Shown here: piece by piece, positions 1 to 8,382 of the stretch
How the letters are laid out: every line of letters begins with the position of its first letter
Position numbering within the stretch: position 1 is the stretch's first letter
Assembly (NCBI RefSeq): GCF_039535785.1
Contig: NZ_BAAAXV010000009.1
Coordinates: 372,001-436,000, forward strand
DNA from: Nonomuraea helvata
Lineage (GTDB): Bacteria > Actinomycetota > Actinomycetes > Streptosporangiales > Streptosporangiaceae
Reading direction: 5' to 3'
DNA length: 64,000 bases
Program-made: the position numbers and the translations under genes
The notes under the pieces: model-generated
Seen by the model: the letters and a program-made list of their open reading frames with translations, nothing else
Told to the model about the DNA's origin: nothing
The model's database searches: none

Positions 1-46
1 GTTTCGGGCTGTACCCGACAATTCACCGTCTTGTCTTCTTGCCGGC

Positions 47-1189
47 TCAGTCAGTCGGACGGCCGGGCCGCCAGCCTCTGCGTCGCGCCATGGGGATCAT
101 GAACCGGGCCACCGTCACCAGCAGCGCCACCCCGAGCGCGGAGCCCGCGATGATCAGAGCGAGGTTGAACGCGTCGTGGTCCACGGGCGGGACCTTGGCC
201 AAGGCGTCCGCCGGAAGAGGACTGGGGGGCGGAGGCGCGACCACGGGGGCGTCGGCCGGTTCGTAGGGGAGGATGGCGCTGACCGCCAGCAGGGGGTTCA
301 CCATGCCCGCGCCCTTGCCCCCGCCCGTGGCGCCGTCGGCCGTGGCGATGATGCGCTGGCGCACCTGCTCCTCGTTCAGCTTCGGGAAGCGGGCCCGGAC
401 GAGCGCGGCCACACCGGCCACGTAGGGAGTGGCGTAGCTGGTGCCGTTGAGGTCTTTGTAATAAGAGCGCCCGGGCCAGGTGGACGTGATGCCCTGGCCA
501 GGACCGAGCACGGCGACAGGGGTCTTGACGTTGGAGAAGTCGGACAGGATGCCGTTCGGGCCCGCCGCCCCCACTGCGAGCACCCCTTCGTAGGCGGCCG
601 GATACGCCGGAACGGGGGTGCCGTCCTCCTTCTTGACGTTGCCTGCCGCGGCGACGATCAGCGCGTCCTTGGCCATCGCATACTGGACGACTTCCCTGAG
701 CGAGGGCTGGTCGGTCGTCGATATGGACACGTTGATGACCTTCGCGCCCTCATCGGCGGCGGCCTTGATGGCCTTGACCAGCAAATCGGGGTCGCCGTCC
801 CGCTCGGAGTCGGTCTGCTTGTAGGAGAGCAGCCGCGCGCCCGGCGCCATGCCGTAGAACAGCACTCCCTGCATGTACTGTGCGCCGATGATGCCCGCCA
901 CGGCGGTGCCGTGACCCACGCAGTCGCGGTAGCCGGTGCCGGTGAGGTCAGCCCTGCCCGCCAGGCGGATCTGCGGATGCTGCAGGTCGACGCCGCTGTC
1001 GATGATCGCTACTTTCACGCCCGCGCCGGTGGAGAGCGACCAGGCACGTTTGGGATCGAGCCGTTTCTGCGCCCACGACTCGCCCACCTGCATGGTGCCT
1101 CTGGGCGGTTGGCAGTTGTCCCTCGCGACCGCGGGCGCCAGCGGAAGGTGCAGGGCGAGCGCGCTCGCCACCAGGGCGCGACCAATCAT
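47..1189 (-). CDS. mycP: Mycosin-type subtilisin protease (type VII secretion associated)
   Basis: Membrane-anchored S8 serine protease of the mycosin type, which in known systems is part of or processes substrates of type VII (ESX) secretion. The 380-residue product has a signal-like N-terminus, the catalytic triad in expected contexts (Asp64 in 'IIDSGVD', His93 in 'GHGTAVAG', Ser251 in 'NGTSYATP'), a Pro-rich linker at about 311-335 and a C-terminal membrane helix at about 342-365 followed by a basic tail. It lies 99 nt downstream of the WXG100 gene on the same strand. No EccB/C/D component is visible, and such genes may lie left of the window. The Shine-Dalgarno is poor. Family assignment is secure, the exact ESX partner is unknown. 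Confidence 0.88.
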   Translation of the reverse strand: MIGRALVASALALHLPLAPAVARDNCQPPRGTMQVGESWAQKRLDPKRAWSLSTGAGVKVAIIDSGVDLQHPQIRLAGRADLTGTGYRDCVGHGTAVAGIIGAQYMQGVLFYGMAPGARLLSYKQTDSERDGDPDLLVKAIKAAADEGAKVINVSISTTDQPSLREVVQYAMAKDALIVAAAGNVKKEDGTPVPAYPAAYEGVLAVGAAGPNGILSDFSNVKTPVAVLGPGQGITSTWPGRSYYKDLNGTSYATPYVAGVAALVRARFPKLNEEQVRQRIIATADGATGGGKGAGMVNPLLAVSAILPYEPADAPVVAPPPPSPLPADALAKVPPVDHDAFNLALIIAGSALGVALLVTVARFMIPMARRRGWRPGRPTD

Positions 1190-1288
1190 GGGGGAAAAGC
1201 GTAGCTTGCCGGGTTCACCCGATCGCGTGGACCGCCGGAATCAACGGAAGGAAGCCCCGGCACCTTCGCCAGGGCCCCTGTCCGTTGC

Positions 1289-1561
1289 TCATTTCGTTGC
1301 GGACTCGATGTTCTGGCGGTAGGTGCCGATGACCCGCGAAGCCTCCTGCAGCTCCTCGGTCATGCGCTGGAAGGCCGTACGGTAGTTCTGCCACGCCTGC
1401 TGGAAACGCTGGGCGCCCGGCCCCGTCCACGCCGTGCCGACCTTGGCGGCCTCGCGGTCGAGCGCGGTCATCGTGGTGCGGACCGCCTCTGACTGCTGCG
1501 TGAACTGGCTGGCCATCTGCTGCATTTCGGCGAGGTCGCCGCCGAACATGCTCTGGCTCAT
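1289..1561 (-). CDS. WXG100 (EsxA-like) small secreted protein
   Basis: A 90-residue helical hairpin protein of the WXG100 family, normally exported by type VII secretion as a dimer. The W-x-G turn is present as 'WTG' at residues 45-47, between two Gln- and Ala-rich helices. An ATG six codons upstream is open, but the start at 1561 is preferred because AGGAGGT lies five bases before it. It is followed by the mycosin gene. No second WXG100 partner gene is adjacent, so it may act as a homodimer. Confidence 0.85.
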   Translation of the reverse strand: MSQSMFGGDLAEMQQMASQFTQQSEAVRTTMTALDREAAKVGTAWTGPGAQRFQQAWQNYRTAFQRMTEELQEASRVIGTYRQNIESATK

Positions 1562-1692
1562 GCATACCTCCTGGAACATGGGGAAAGCGCCCTCAACTTA
1601 AAGGGGGACCACCAGCCGTCGCCGGAGTTATGCCAAGCGGCTATGGTCTACCCGAGGATTGTTCGGATTCGTCCCTGGGAGCTGTCCTTCAC

Positions 1693-2412
1693 ATGCGCGA
1701 GGTTGTGGTGACCGGCGGAGGCACCGGCATCGGGTACGCCGTTGCCGCCGCTTTCGCCTCGCTCGGCGATCACGTCACCATCACCGGCCGGCGCGAACAC
1801 GTGCTCAAGGAGGCCGCGTCGCGGCTCGGCGCGGCGTACGCGGCCTTCAACGCCGCCAGTCCCGTCGCGGTGAAGGACGCGCTCGACAGCCTGCCGCGGC
1901 ACGTGGACGTGCTCGTCAACAACGCCGGCGGCAACACCAACCTCGACCGCAGGCAGTCCGGCGAGCTGATGGACGTGGCCGAGGCCTGGTGGGCCAACCT
2001 CAACGCCAACCTGATGTCCGCCGTCCTCGTGACCACCGCGCTGACGCCGCGCATCAGGGAAGGCGGCCGGGTCGTCTCCATCGGCTCGATCGCGGCACGC
2101 GGCACGGGCTCCGGCTCGTACGGCGCCGCCAAGGCCGCCATGGAGTCCTGGATCGCCGACCTCGCCGCCGAACTCGGGCCCAGGGGCATCACGGCGAACG
2201 TCGTCTCCCCCGGTCTCGTCCTGGACACCGAGTTCTTCCGCGGACGGCTGACGGAGGAGGGCATCAGGGCCCGCGTGCAGAACACGCGCAACGGCCGCCC
2301 TGGCACCCCCTCCGACGTGGCGGATACCGTTCTCTTTCTGGCCTCCGCGGGAGCCAGGCATGTCACCGGGCAGGTGCTTCACGTGAACGGCGGCGCCTAC
2401 CTGGGCCGCTGA
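1693..2412 (+). CDS. SDR-family NAD(P)-dependent oxidoreductase
   Basis: Classical short-chain dehydrogenase/reductase of 239 residues. It has the cofactor motif TGGGTGIG at residues 7-14, 'NNAGG' in the central sheet, a catalytic serine around 129-132 and YGAAK (Tyr143, Lys147). The C-terminus ends in 'GQVLHVNGGAYLGR', typical of the family. The reading frame is open 21 codons further upstream, but the first Met before the Rossmann fold (1693) fits the family length. It lies 27 nt before the biotin carboxylase gene and may be cotranscribed. The substrate cannot be inferred. Confidence 0.85.
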   Translation: MREVVVTGGGTGIGYAVAAAFASLGDHVTITGRREHVLKEAASRLGAAYAAFNAASPVAVKDALDSLPRHVDVLVNNAGGNTNLDRRQSGELMDVAEAWWANLNANLMSAVLVTTALTPRIREGGRVVSIGSIAARGTGSGSYGAAKAAMESWIADLAAELGPRGITANVVSPGLVLDTEFFRGRLTEEGIRARVQNTRNGRPGTPSDVADTVLFLASAGARHVTGQVLHVNGGAYLGR

Positions 2413-2439
2413 ACTCTCTCAAGGAAGGATGTCGGGTCG

Positions 2440-4200
2440 GTGCGGAAGGTTCTGATCGCCAATCGGGGCGAGATCGCCGTACGTGTGGCACGCGCGTGCA
2501 AGGACGCCGGCATCGGCAGCGTGGCCGTCTACGCCGACCAGGATCTCGAGGCGTTGCACGTCAAGGTCGCCGACGAGGCGTACGCGCTGGGCGGCCAGTC
2601 ACCCGCCGAGACCTACCTGCACATCGACAAGCTGCTGGAGATCGCGCGCCGCTCCAGGTCGGACGCCGTGCACCCCGGATACGGCTTCCTGGCCGAGAAC
2701 GCCGCCTTCGCGCAGGCCGTCATCGACGCGGGCCTGATCTGGATCGGCCCGCCGCCGTCCGCCATCGCCGCGCTCGGCGACAAGGTGCAGGCCAGGCACA
2801 TCGCGCAGAAGGTCGGCGCGCCGCTGGTCGCCGGCACCAAGGACCCGGTCTCCGGAGCCGACGAGGTCGTCGCGTTCGCGGAGGAGCACGGGCTGCCGAT
2901 CGCGATCAAGGCGGCGTACGGCGGCGGGGGCCGCGGTATCAAGGTGGCGCGCAGGCTGGAGGAGGTCGCCGAGCTGTACGAGTCGGCCGTGCGCGAGGCC
3001 CTCGCGGCGTTCGGGCGGGGCGAGTGCTTCGTGGAGCGCTACCTCGACCGGCCCCGCCACGTCGAGACGCAGTGCCTGGCCGACTCCCACGGCAACGTGG
3101 TCGTGGTCAGCACACGCGACTGCTCGCTCCAGCGCCGCCACCAGAAGCTCGTGGAGGAGGCCCCGGCGCCGTTCCTGTCGGAGGAGCAGGTCGAGATCCT
3201 CTACACCAGCTCCAAGGCCATCCTGAAGGAGGCCGGGTACGTCGGGGCCGGCACGTGCGAGTTCCTCGTCGGCCAGGACGGGACGATCTCGTTCCTGGAG
3301 GTGAACACGCGACTGCAGGTCGAGCACCCGGTCACCGAGGAGGTGTCGGGCATCGACCTGGTGCGGGAGATGTTCAGGATCGCCGACGGGGCGGCGCTCG
3401 AATACGGCGACCCGGCGCTGCGCGGCCACTCGATCGAGTTCCGGATCAACGCCGAGGACGCCGGGCGCAACTTCCTGCCCGCTCCCGGAACGCTGACCGT
3501 CATGCGCGCGCCCTCCGGCCCCGGGGTGCGGCTCGACTCCGGGTACGAGGCCGGGATGACGGTGCCGCAGACGTTCGACTCGCTCGTGGCGAAGCTGATC
3601 GTCACGGGGCGGACGCGGGACGAGGCCCTGCAGCGGGCGCGGCGGGCGCTGGCGGAGTTCGAGATCTCGGGGATGCCCACCGTGCTGCCGTTCCATCGGG
3701 CCGTCGTGTCCGATCCGGCCTTCGCCTCCGCGCCGTTCTCCGTGCACACACGGTGGATCGAGACCGAGTGGGAGAACACGGTCGCGCCCTACGACGAGGA
3801 GACCGCCGCAGGACCGGCCGGCGCGGCGCGCGAGACGGTGACGGTCGAGGTCGGGGGCAAGCGCCTGGAGGTCGTCCTGCCCGCCGGGCTCGCCGCGTCC
3901 GGCCCCGGCTCCTCCGCCTCCGCCCCCGGCAAGGCGCCGCGTCGGGGCGGCGGCGGTTCCAGGAAGGCGTCGGCGGCGGGCGGTGACGCGCTGGTCAGCC
4001 CGATGCAGGGGACGATCGTCAAGGTCGTGGCCACAGACGGGGATGTGGTGGCCGAGGGCGACACGGTCGTCGTGCTGGAGGCCATGAAGATGGAGCAGCC
4101 GCTGGCCGCCCACAAGTCGGGCACCATCACGGGGCTCACGGCGGCGATCGGGCAGACCGTGACCTCCGGCGCCACGATCTGCGAGATCAAGGACGCCTGA
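2440..4200 (+). CDS. accA: Acyl-CoA carboxylase alpha subunit (biotin carboxylase + BCCP)
   Basis: Biotin-dependent acyl-CoA carboxylase alpha chain: it carboxylates biotin with ATP and bicarbonate and supplies a partner carboxyltransferase (acetyl- or propionyl-CoA type). The 586 residues match the actinobacterial fused form. The N-terminal biotin carboxylase (about 1-450) includes the ATP-grasp glycine loop 'YGGGGRGIKV'; an Ala/Gly/Ser/Pro linker (about 480-520) leads to a BCCP domain in which EAMKM carries the biotinylated Lys550. The GTG start at 2440 is preceded by AAGGAAGGA. No beta-subunit (carboxyltransferase) gene is adjacent, so it must be encoded elsewhere. Confidence 0.92.
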   Translation: MRKVLIANRGEIAVRVARACKDAGIGSVAVYADQDLEALHVKVADEAYALGGQSPAETYLHIDKLLEIARRSRSDAVHPGYGFLAENAAFAQAVIDAGLIWIGPPPSAIAALGDKVQARHIAQKVGAPLVAGTKDPVSGADEVVAFAEEHGLPIAIKAAYGGGGRGIKVARRLEEVAELYESAVREALAAFGRGECFVERYLDRPRHVETQCLADSHGNVVVVSTRDCSLQRRHQKLVEEAPAPFLSEEQVEILYTSSKAILKEAGYVGAGTCEFLVGQDGTISFLEVNTRLQVEHPVTEEVSGIDLVREMFRIADGAALEYGDPALRGHSIEFRINAEDAGRNFLPAPGTLTVMRAPSGPGVRLDSGYEAGMTVPQTFDSLVAKLIVTGRTRDEALQRARRALAEFEISGMPTVLPFHRAVVSDPAFASAPFSVHTRWIETEWENTVAPYDEETAAGPAGAARETVTVEVGGKRLEVVLPAGLAASGPGSSASAPGKAPRRGGGGSRKASAAGGDALVSPMQGTIVKVVATDGDVVAEGDTVVVLEAMKMEQPLAAHKSGTITGLTAAIGQTVTSGATICEIKDA

Positions 4201-4341
4201 CCCGCGAATCCATGGCCCCAGGCTCTTCTGTCGCTCTTCTGTCACGGTGCGCGCTTGCCGGCTCGCCTGAGGGTAGCGTGCCCAATGAGGAACTTTGCCG
4301 ATCGCCCGTTCGTCCTCATGGGCGAAGGAGGCTTGCTGCCA

Positions 4342-5745
4342 ATGACCCATTCGCTGCGCCGAGCAGGGGCCGCGATCGCGGCTCTGATCGCCGGTCTGAT
4401 CGTCGTTCTTGCGCTGTCCCCTGCCGCCAACGCGGCGGCTCCCCCTGATGCTCAGTCGGTGGTGTCCTATTGGAAGGACAAGAAGGACCCGCTCTTCGTG
4501 GAGTCGGGCTCGCCGCTGACCTCTGATCAGCAGAGTGAGATCCGTGACGCGCTGAAGGGGGCCAAGAGCAAGATCTACGCTGTCGCGCTGCCCGACGGCA
4601 CGATCACCGACTCCAATGTTGCTTCCTACATGAGCTCGCTCAACTCGGCGCTGACGGCCGCGGGCCGTAACCGGGCCACGTTCGTCGTGCTCGACGGCCC
4701 GACGCTGTTCGCGGCCTCGAGCGCGCTGCGTCAGCAGGGTCTCGCGGGCGAGCTGGCCAACCGCGCGGTGAGCGCCAACTCGAACGTCGCGGACGGCATG
4801 AAGGACTTCGTCCACCGCGTGGACCTGGCCATGAAGGGCGACCGCTCCGCCCTCGACACCGACAGCCAGGCCAACCCCGGCGCCGGCGGCACCGCGGCGC
4901 TGATCGGCCTGGGCGCGCTGGCGCTGGTCGGCGGTGGCGGCTACTTCCTCTACTCCAGCAACAAGAAGAAGAAGCGGGCCATCCAGGAGGCCAAGGACCT
5001 GGCGGCCGTCAAGCAGACCGTGGACGAGGACGTCACCAAGCTCGGCGAGGAGATCACCGCCCTCGACACCGACGTGACGCTCGCCGGCCAGGGCGGCAAG
5101 CACATCGAGGAATGGCAGCAGGCGCTCGACTCCTACGAGAAGGCCAAGACGCAGCTGGCCACCGTCCAGCGGGCCGACCAGGTCCGCGACGTCACCCAGA
5201 CCCTCGAGGACGGCCGCTACGCGCTGGCCGTGGTCAAGGCCAAGGTCAACAACGAGCCGGTCCCCGAGCGGCGCGCCCCCTGCTTCTTCAACCCGCAGCA
5301 CGGCCCGTCCGTCCGTGACGTCCGCTGGGCCCCGCCCGGCGGCGCGCTCCGCGACGTGCCGGCCTGCCGGATGGACGCCGAGGCCGTGGAGCGCGGCTTC
5401 GACCCGCAGATGCGCGAGGTCATGGTCGACGGCCACCGCCGTCCGTACTACGACGCGGGCCCCGCGTACCAGCCGTACGCGTACGGCTACTACGGCGGCT
5501 TCGGCGACGTCATGACCGGCATGTTCATCGGCACCATGATGGGCAGCATGCTCAGCGGCGGCTGGGGTTACGGCGGCTACGGCGCCGGCTACGCCGAGGG
5601 CTACGCGGACGGCGGCGGCGGCGACCTCGGCGGGGGTGGCGACTTCGGCGGCGGCGGCGACTTCGGTGGTGGCGGCGGCTGGGGCGACTTCGGCGGAGGC
5701 GGCGGAGACTTCGGCGGCGGCGACTTCGGCGGCGGCGACTGGTAA
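4342..5745 (+). CDS. Exported single-span membrane protein with TPM-like domain and Gly-rich tail
   Basis: 467 residues with a signal peptide (residues about 5-33, ending 'AANAA'), an extracytoplasmic region that resembles TPM-like domains (about 35-165), a membrane helix ('AALIGLGALALVGGGGYFLYSS') followed by KKKKR, and a helical, probably coiled-coil cytoplasmic segment. After that come a Pro/Tyr-rich stretch and a very Gly/Asp/Phe-rich tail built from GGGGDFGG repeats. The start at 4342 is chosen because GAAGGAGG lies nine bases upstream; upstream in-frame ATGs lack this and would interrupt the signal peptide. Function is unknown; the family assignment rests on general resemblance. Confidence 0.72.
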   Translation: MTHSLRRAGAAIAALIAGLIVVLALSPAANAAAPPDAQSVVSYWKDKKDPLFVESGSPLTSDQQSEIRDALKGAKSKIYAVALPDGTITDSNVASYMSSLNSALTAAGRNRATFVVLDGPTLFAASSALRQQGLAGELANRAVSANSNVADGMKDFVHRVDLAMKGDRSALDTDSQANPGAGGTAALIGLGALALVGGGGYFLYSSNKKKKRAIQEAKDLAAVKQTVDEDVTKLGEEITALDTDVTLAGQGGKHIEEWQQALDSYEKAKTQLATVQRADQVRDVTQTLEDGRYALAVVKAKVNNEPVPERRAPCFFNPQHGPSVRDVRWAPPGGALRDVPACRMDAEAVERGFDPQMREVMVDGHRRPYYDAGPAYQPYAYGYYGGFGDVMTGMFIGTMMGSMLSGGWGYGGYGAGYAEGYADGGGGDLGGGGDFGGGGDFGGGGGWGDFGGGGGDFGGGDFGGGDW

Positions 5746-5751
5746 AGCCCT

Positions 5752-5818
5752 GAGGCCCACAGGTACGGGCCTCCACAGGGGGCGTTGCGCGGATCACCTC
5801 CGGGCAGCGCCCCTTTCG
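5752..5818 (+). terminator. Tandem hairpin terminator
   Basis: Two stems follow the Gly-rich protein gene: GAGGCCC (5752-5758) with GGGCCTC (5767-5773), and GGGGCGTTGC (5779-5788) with GCAGCGCCCC (5804-5813, one G-T pair), the latter followed by TTTC. They sit between convergent genes and could stop transcription from the left. Confidence 0.6.
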
Positions 5819-5828
5819 GCTTCCCGAC

Positions 5829-6458
5829 TCAAGCCATCCGGCGCAGGCGTTCGCGCCAGGGATGGGTGATGTGCTCGGTCTCCAGCGCCTCGTCCAGCCA
5901 GCGCCGCTGCGTGTCGCTCAGCAACGGGAGGACCGCCTCGAAATCGGCCTCGTCCTTCGGCCGCGCACCCTTGGCCTTGTAGAGCAGCTGCACCTCCGGG
6001 GCAAGCCGGTGGAAACCGTCCTCCTCAACGGTCAGCCCGGCCAGCGAGCGGCGGATCCGAGGGTCACGCCGGTAGATCCACTCCTCTCCGTCGGCCTCGT
6101 CCAGCATGAGCTGGAAGCGCCATGGCCCGTCCGGATGCTCGCGTACCCAGATGTCGTGTGCCTGCTCGGGCAGCACCTCGTCCAGTGCCCATGGCCGCAG
6201 CGTCTGGGGCACGACCGCGGCGTGGACGTCCCAGCCGTCCAGCAGCCGCCGCACGGCGAGCTGGTCCCGCCGCAGCAGCGCGACATCCACGTCCCCGTGC
6301 TCGCGATACGGATGGCCCACGGCCAGCTCGATCGCGTACCCGCCGGCCACCCACCACGGCGCCGCCAGCCCGCGCATCAACGCGACGACCTCGTCAAGCG
6401 GCGCGGCCTCCCAGGGCCCCCACGGCGTCTCGATCCTCGTCATCCGAAGATCATGCAT
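5829..6458 (-). CDS. Nucleotidyltransferase of the aminoglycoside 2''-adenylyltransferase-like type
   Basis: 209-residue protein resembling the ANT(2'')-like nucleotidyltransferase family. Visible are 'WWVAGGYAIELAVGHPYREHGDVDVALLRRDQ', split here as the GGYAIEL helix and the HGDVDVAL metal-binding strand typical of this fold, and a C-terminal helical part with 'EVQLLYKAKGARPKDEADFEAVLP'. Many chromosomal members have no proven role in aminoglycoside resistance, so resistance should not be assumed. The ATG at 6458 has AGAGGC upstream; an alternative ATG lies at 6443. It is transcribed towards the Gly-rich protein gene. Confidence 0.72.
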   Translation of the reverse strand: MHDLRMTRIETPWGPWEAAPLDEVVALMRGLAAPWWVAGGYAIELAVGHPYREHGDVDVALLRRDQLAVRRLLDGWDVHAAVVPQTLRPWALDEVLPEQAHDIWVREHPDGPWRFQLMLDEADGEEWIYRRDPRIRRSLAGLTVEEDGFHRLAPEVQLLYKAKGARPKDEADFEAVLPLLSDTQRRWLDEALETEHITHPWRERLRRMA

Positions 6459-6486
6459 GACGGCAGCCTCTGTCGTCGCGCCCGTG

Positions 6487-6536
6487 GGATCTGTAAATCC
6501 AGTTACGGTTGTGAGCGTAAATCAATTCACAGATCC
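6487..6536. repeat. Long-armed inverted repeat upstream of the ANT-like gene
   Basis: GGATCTGTAAAT (6487-6498) and ATTCACAGATCC (6525-6536) match at 11 of 12 positions as an inverted pair around a 26-nt AT-richer centre. The gap between the genes at 6458 and 6611 is otherwise unremarkable. It could be an operator or an RNA hairpin in the leader of the ANT-like gene. Confidence 0.5.
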
Positions 6537-6610
6537 ATGTCGACGGCCCACGTCGTCGGGATGCCATCATCGGTCGGCCTGGTCGAAGGCGTCTCCTGGC
6601 GCTCCCGAAC

Positions 6611-7168
6611 TCAAGCTTTCTCAGGCCAGCGGCCCTCGATGTAGTGGCAGACCAGCGCGGCATGGGAGAGCGGGGTGGCGGGGTCGTCGACGTCGCCGTT
6701 GGTCGTGTAGTCGAGAAGAACCACATCGCCGCGGTCAGCGAGCCGCCGCAAGCGCTTCACGAGACTGCTCACCCTGTTCTCCAGGACCCAGCGGTAGGCG
6801 GGAAGGTAGATGCGGCGCCGGGCGGTCGGGTAGTCGAGCAACCGGCTGCCGTAGAGGCCGTCTCGGTGGCCGCGCACCAGCCCGTGCTTCCGCACGGTGC
6901 GTTTGAGGCCGGTCATGTTGGTGATGTCGAGCTTGGTGGGGTCGACGTCGGCGGTCTCGAAGACCTTGAGCGCCTGCCAGATCCCCTCGACCGTCTGGCT
7001 GTAGACGCCCGGGGTCTGCGGGACGGGGATGCCGCCGTGCGGGAAGAACGGGCTCATCCTCACCCATGGCTCACCTGCCTTGGAGGTCACGTCGATGATC
7101 TCGGCGCCGGGATGGGCCTTGGCGAGCGAGGCGGCTGAACGACGGCGGCCGGCGACCTGAATCGGCAC
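6611..7168 (-). CDS. Uncharacterised protein, 185 aa
   Basis: I do not recognise this protein as a named family. It is a soluble 185-residue product beginning 'MPIQVAGRRRSAASLAKAHP' and containing 'SPFFPHGGIPVP', 'SVEGIWQALKVFE'-like spacing (here 'TVEGIWQALKVFETADVD'), and a basic stretch around 'RKHGLVRGHRDGLYGSR'. The end, 'ATPLSHAALVCHYIEGRWPEK', is well ordered. Codon usage is normal for the window, so it is a real gene. It is divergent from the kinase gene at 7294 across a region that contains an inverted repeat. Confidence 0.6.
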   Translation of the reverse strand: MPIQVAGRRRSAASLAKAHPGAEIIDVTSKAGEPWVRMSPFFPHGGIPVPQTPGVYSQTVEGIWQALKVFETADVDPTKLDITNMTGLKRTVRKHGLVRGHRDGLYGSRLLDYPTARRRIYLPAYRWVLENRVSSLVKRLRRLADRGDVVLLDYTTNGDVDDPATPLSHAALVCHYIEGRWPEKA

Positions 7169-7176
7169 GGTGACAA

Positions 7177-7218
7177 CCCTTCGGTCAGGAACGGACGCGG
7201 TACAGCTTGGCCGAAGGG
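7177..7218. repeat. Inverted repeat in divergent promoter region
   Basis: CCCTTCGG (7177-7184) and CCGAAGGG (7211-7218) form perfect arms separated by 26 nt, between the uncharacterised gene starting at 7168 and the kinase gene starting near 7294. An operator role is possible. Confidence 0.35.
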
Positions 7219-7293
7219 GGCGACACTTTCGCTTTCGCGACCGCCGGAGCGGGCTGGGGCCTTCTGAGGCGACCTTCGCGCGTTTCCGGCAGC

Positions 7294-7830
7294 ATGAACC
7301 CCATGCTCATCGTCATCGGCGGCCTCCCCGCGACAGGCAAGACGACGCTCTCCCGGCTCCTGGCCACCCACCTCGGCGCGGTCCACGTGCGCATCGACAC
7401 CATCGAGCAGGCGATCGTCCGCTCCGGCCTGGCCCGCCAACCCCTCGGCCCCGCGGGCTACATGGTCGGGTACGCACTGGCCGAGGAGCACCTGCGCCAG
7501 GGGCTGGGCGTGGTCGCGGAGTCGGTGAACCCCCTGGCCGCCACCCGTGACGCGTGGCAGGAGGTCGGGGCCAAGGCAGGCGTACCGGTGGCCGAGGTGG
7601 AGGTCGTCTGCTCCGACCGGGAGGAGCACCGCCACCGCGTGGCCTCGCGTTCGATCGACATCCCCGACCTGCGGCCGCCCACCTGGCAGGAGGTCGTCGA
7701 CCGCGAATACGAGCCGTGGGAGCGCGAGCACATCGTCGTGGACACCTCCGGACAGACGCCGGAGGAGTCGCTCGGCGGCCTCCTCCGGAGCCTGGATCAA
7801 GGCAACTTCAAGATTCGTAACATCGGATAA
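7294..7830 (+). CDS. P-loop kinase / AAA-family small NTPase
   Basis: About 178-residue P-loop protein of the AAA_33/zeta-toxin-like kinase group. Near the N-terminus 'IVIGGLPATGKTTLSRLLA' gives the Walker A loop; 'VRIDTIEQAI' carries the acidic residue typical of the substrate side; 'EHRHRVASR' resembles a lid arginine region. The substrate is unknown. Start 7294 (or Met at 7303) is chosen because the fold begins there; upstream residues are not protein-like. The stop is immediately followed by the GTG of the acetyltransferase gene, so the two are probably translationally coupled. Confidence 0.75.
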   Translation: MNPMLIVIGGLPATGKTTLSRLLATHLGAVHVRIDTIEQAIVRSGLARQPLGPAGYMVGYALAEEHLRQGLGVVAESVNPLAATRDAWQEVGAKAGVPVAEVEVVCSDREEHRHRVASRSIDIPDLRPPTWQEVVDREYEPWEREHIVVDTSGQTPEESLGGLLRSLDQGNFKIRNIG

Positions 7831-8382
7831 GTGACCTATCTCGCCGAAGGGACCCGTGTCGGGATCCGCCGCATCAGCCGCCAGGACCGGGCCGAATTCC
7901 TGGCCCTGAACCGGGAGAGCGCCGACCTCCTCGCCCGCTGGATGCCCGGCGACCCCATCACCACCGACGAGGTCTTCGAAGGGTACGTGGCGCGCTTCGA
8001 CGAACCGGCCAACGAGGGCTTCGTGATCTGCCGCCTCGACACCGGAGCCATCGTGGGCCGGGCCAACATCAACAACATCGTCAGGGGCACGCGCCAGGAC
8101 GGCACCCTCGGGTACTGCGCCTACTCCTCCACGACCGGGCGCGGCTACCTGACGGAAGGGCTGCGGCTGCTGGTCCGGTACGCGTTCGGCGAGCTGGGGC
8201 TGCACCGCATCGAGGCGAACATCCAGCCCACGAACGCCCCCTCCCTGAGCCTGATCAAGCGCGTCGGCTTCCGGCGAGAGGGCTATTCGCCGAACTTCCA
8301 GTACATCGACGGCGCGTGGCGGGACCACGAGCGGTGGGCGATCACCGCGGAAACGGCCGGTACGGGCCCGGATGACGCATAG
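7831..8382 (+). CDS. GNAT N-acetyltransferase (RimJ/RimL-like)
   Basis: 183-residue GNAT protein. It contains the acceptor region 'GVRISRQDRAEFL'-like start (GIRRISRQDRAEFLALNRES), the strand 'IVGRANINNIVRG', 'GYCAYSSTTGRGYLTEGLRLLVRYAFGELGLHRIEANI' (the acetyl-CoA pyrophosphate loop is the GRGYLTEG part) and 'NAPSLSLIKRVGFRREG', all typical of RimJ/RimL-type ribosomal-protein or small-molecule acetyltransferases. GTG start directly abuts the upstream stop codon. Its 3' end overlaps the convergent oxidoreductase gene by 41 bases. Confidence 0.82.
   Translation: MTYLAEGTRVGIRRISRQDRAEFLALNRESADLLARWMPGDPITTDEVFEGYVARFDEPANEGFVICRLDTGAIVGRANINNIVRGTRQDGTLGYCAYSSTTGRGYLTEGLRLLVRYAFGELGLHRIEANIQPTNAPSLSLIKRVGFRREGYSPNFQYIDGAWRDHERWAITAETAGTGPDDA

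Noticed and set aside
1659..5760. Very long overlapping open frames of 775 and 1053 codons on both strands
   Set aside because: They are high-GC shadows of the SDR, biotin carboxylase and Gly-rich protein genes: Arg/Ala/Pro-rich products without domains.
5829..6458. Aminoglycoside resistance gene
   Set aside because: The fold resembles ANT(2'') enzymes, but many members are not resistance enzymes, and nothing nearby supports resistance.
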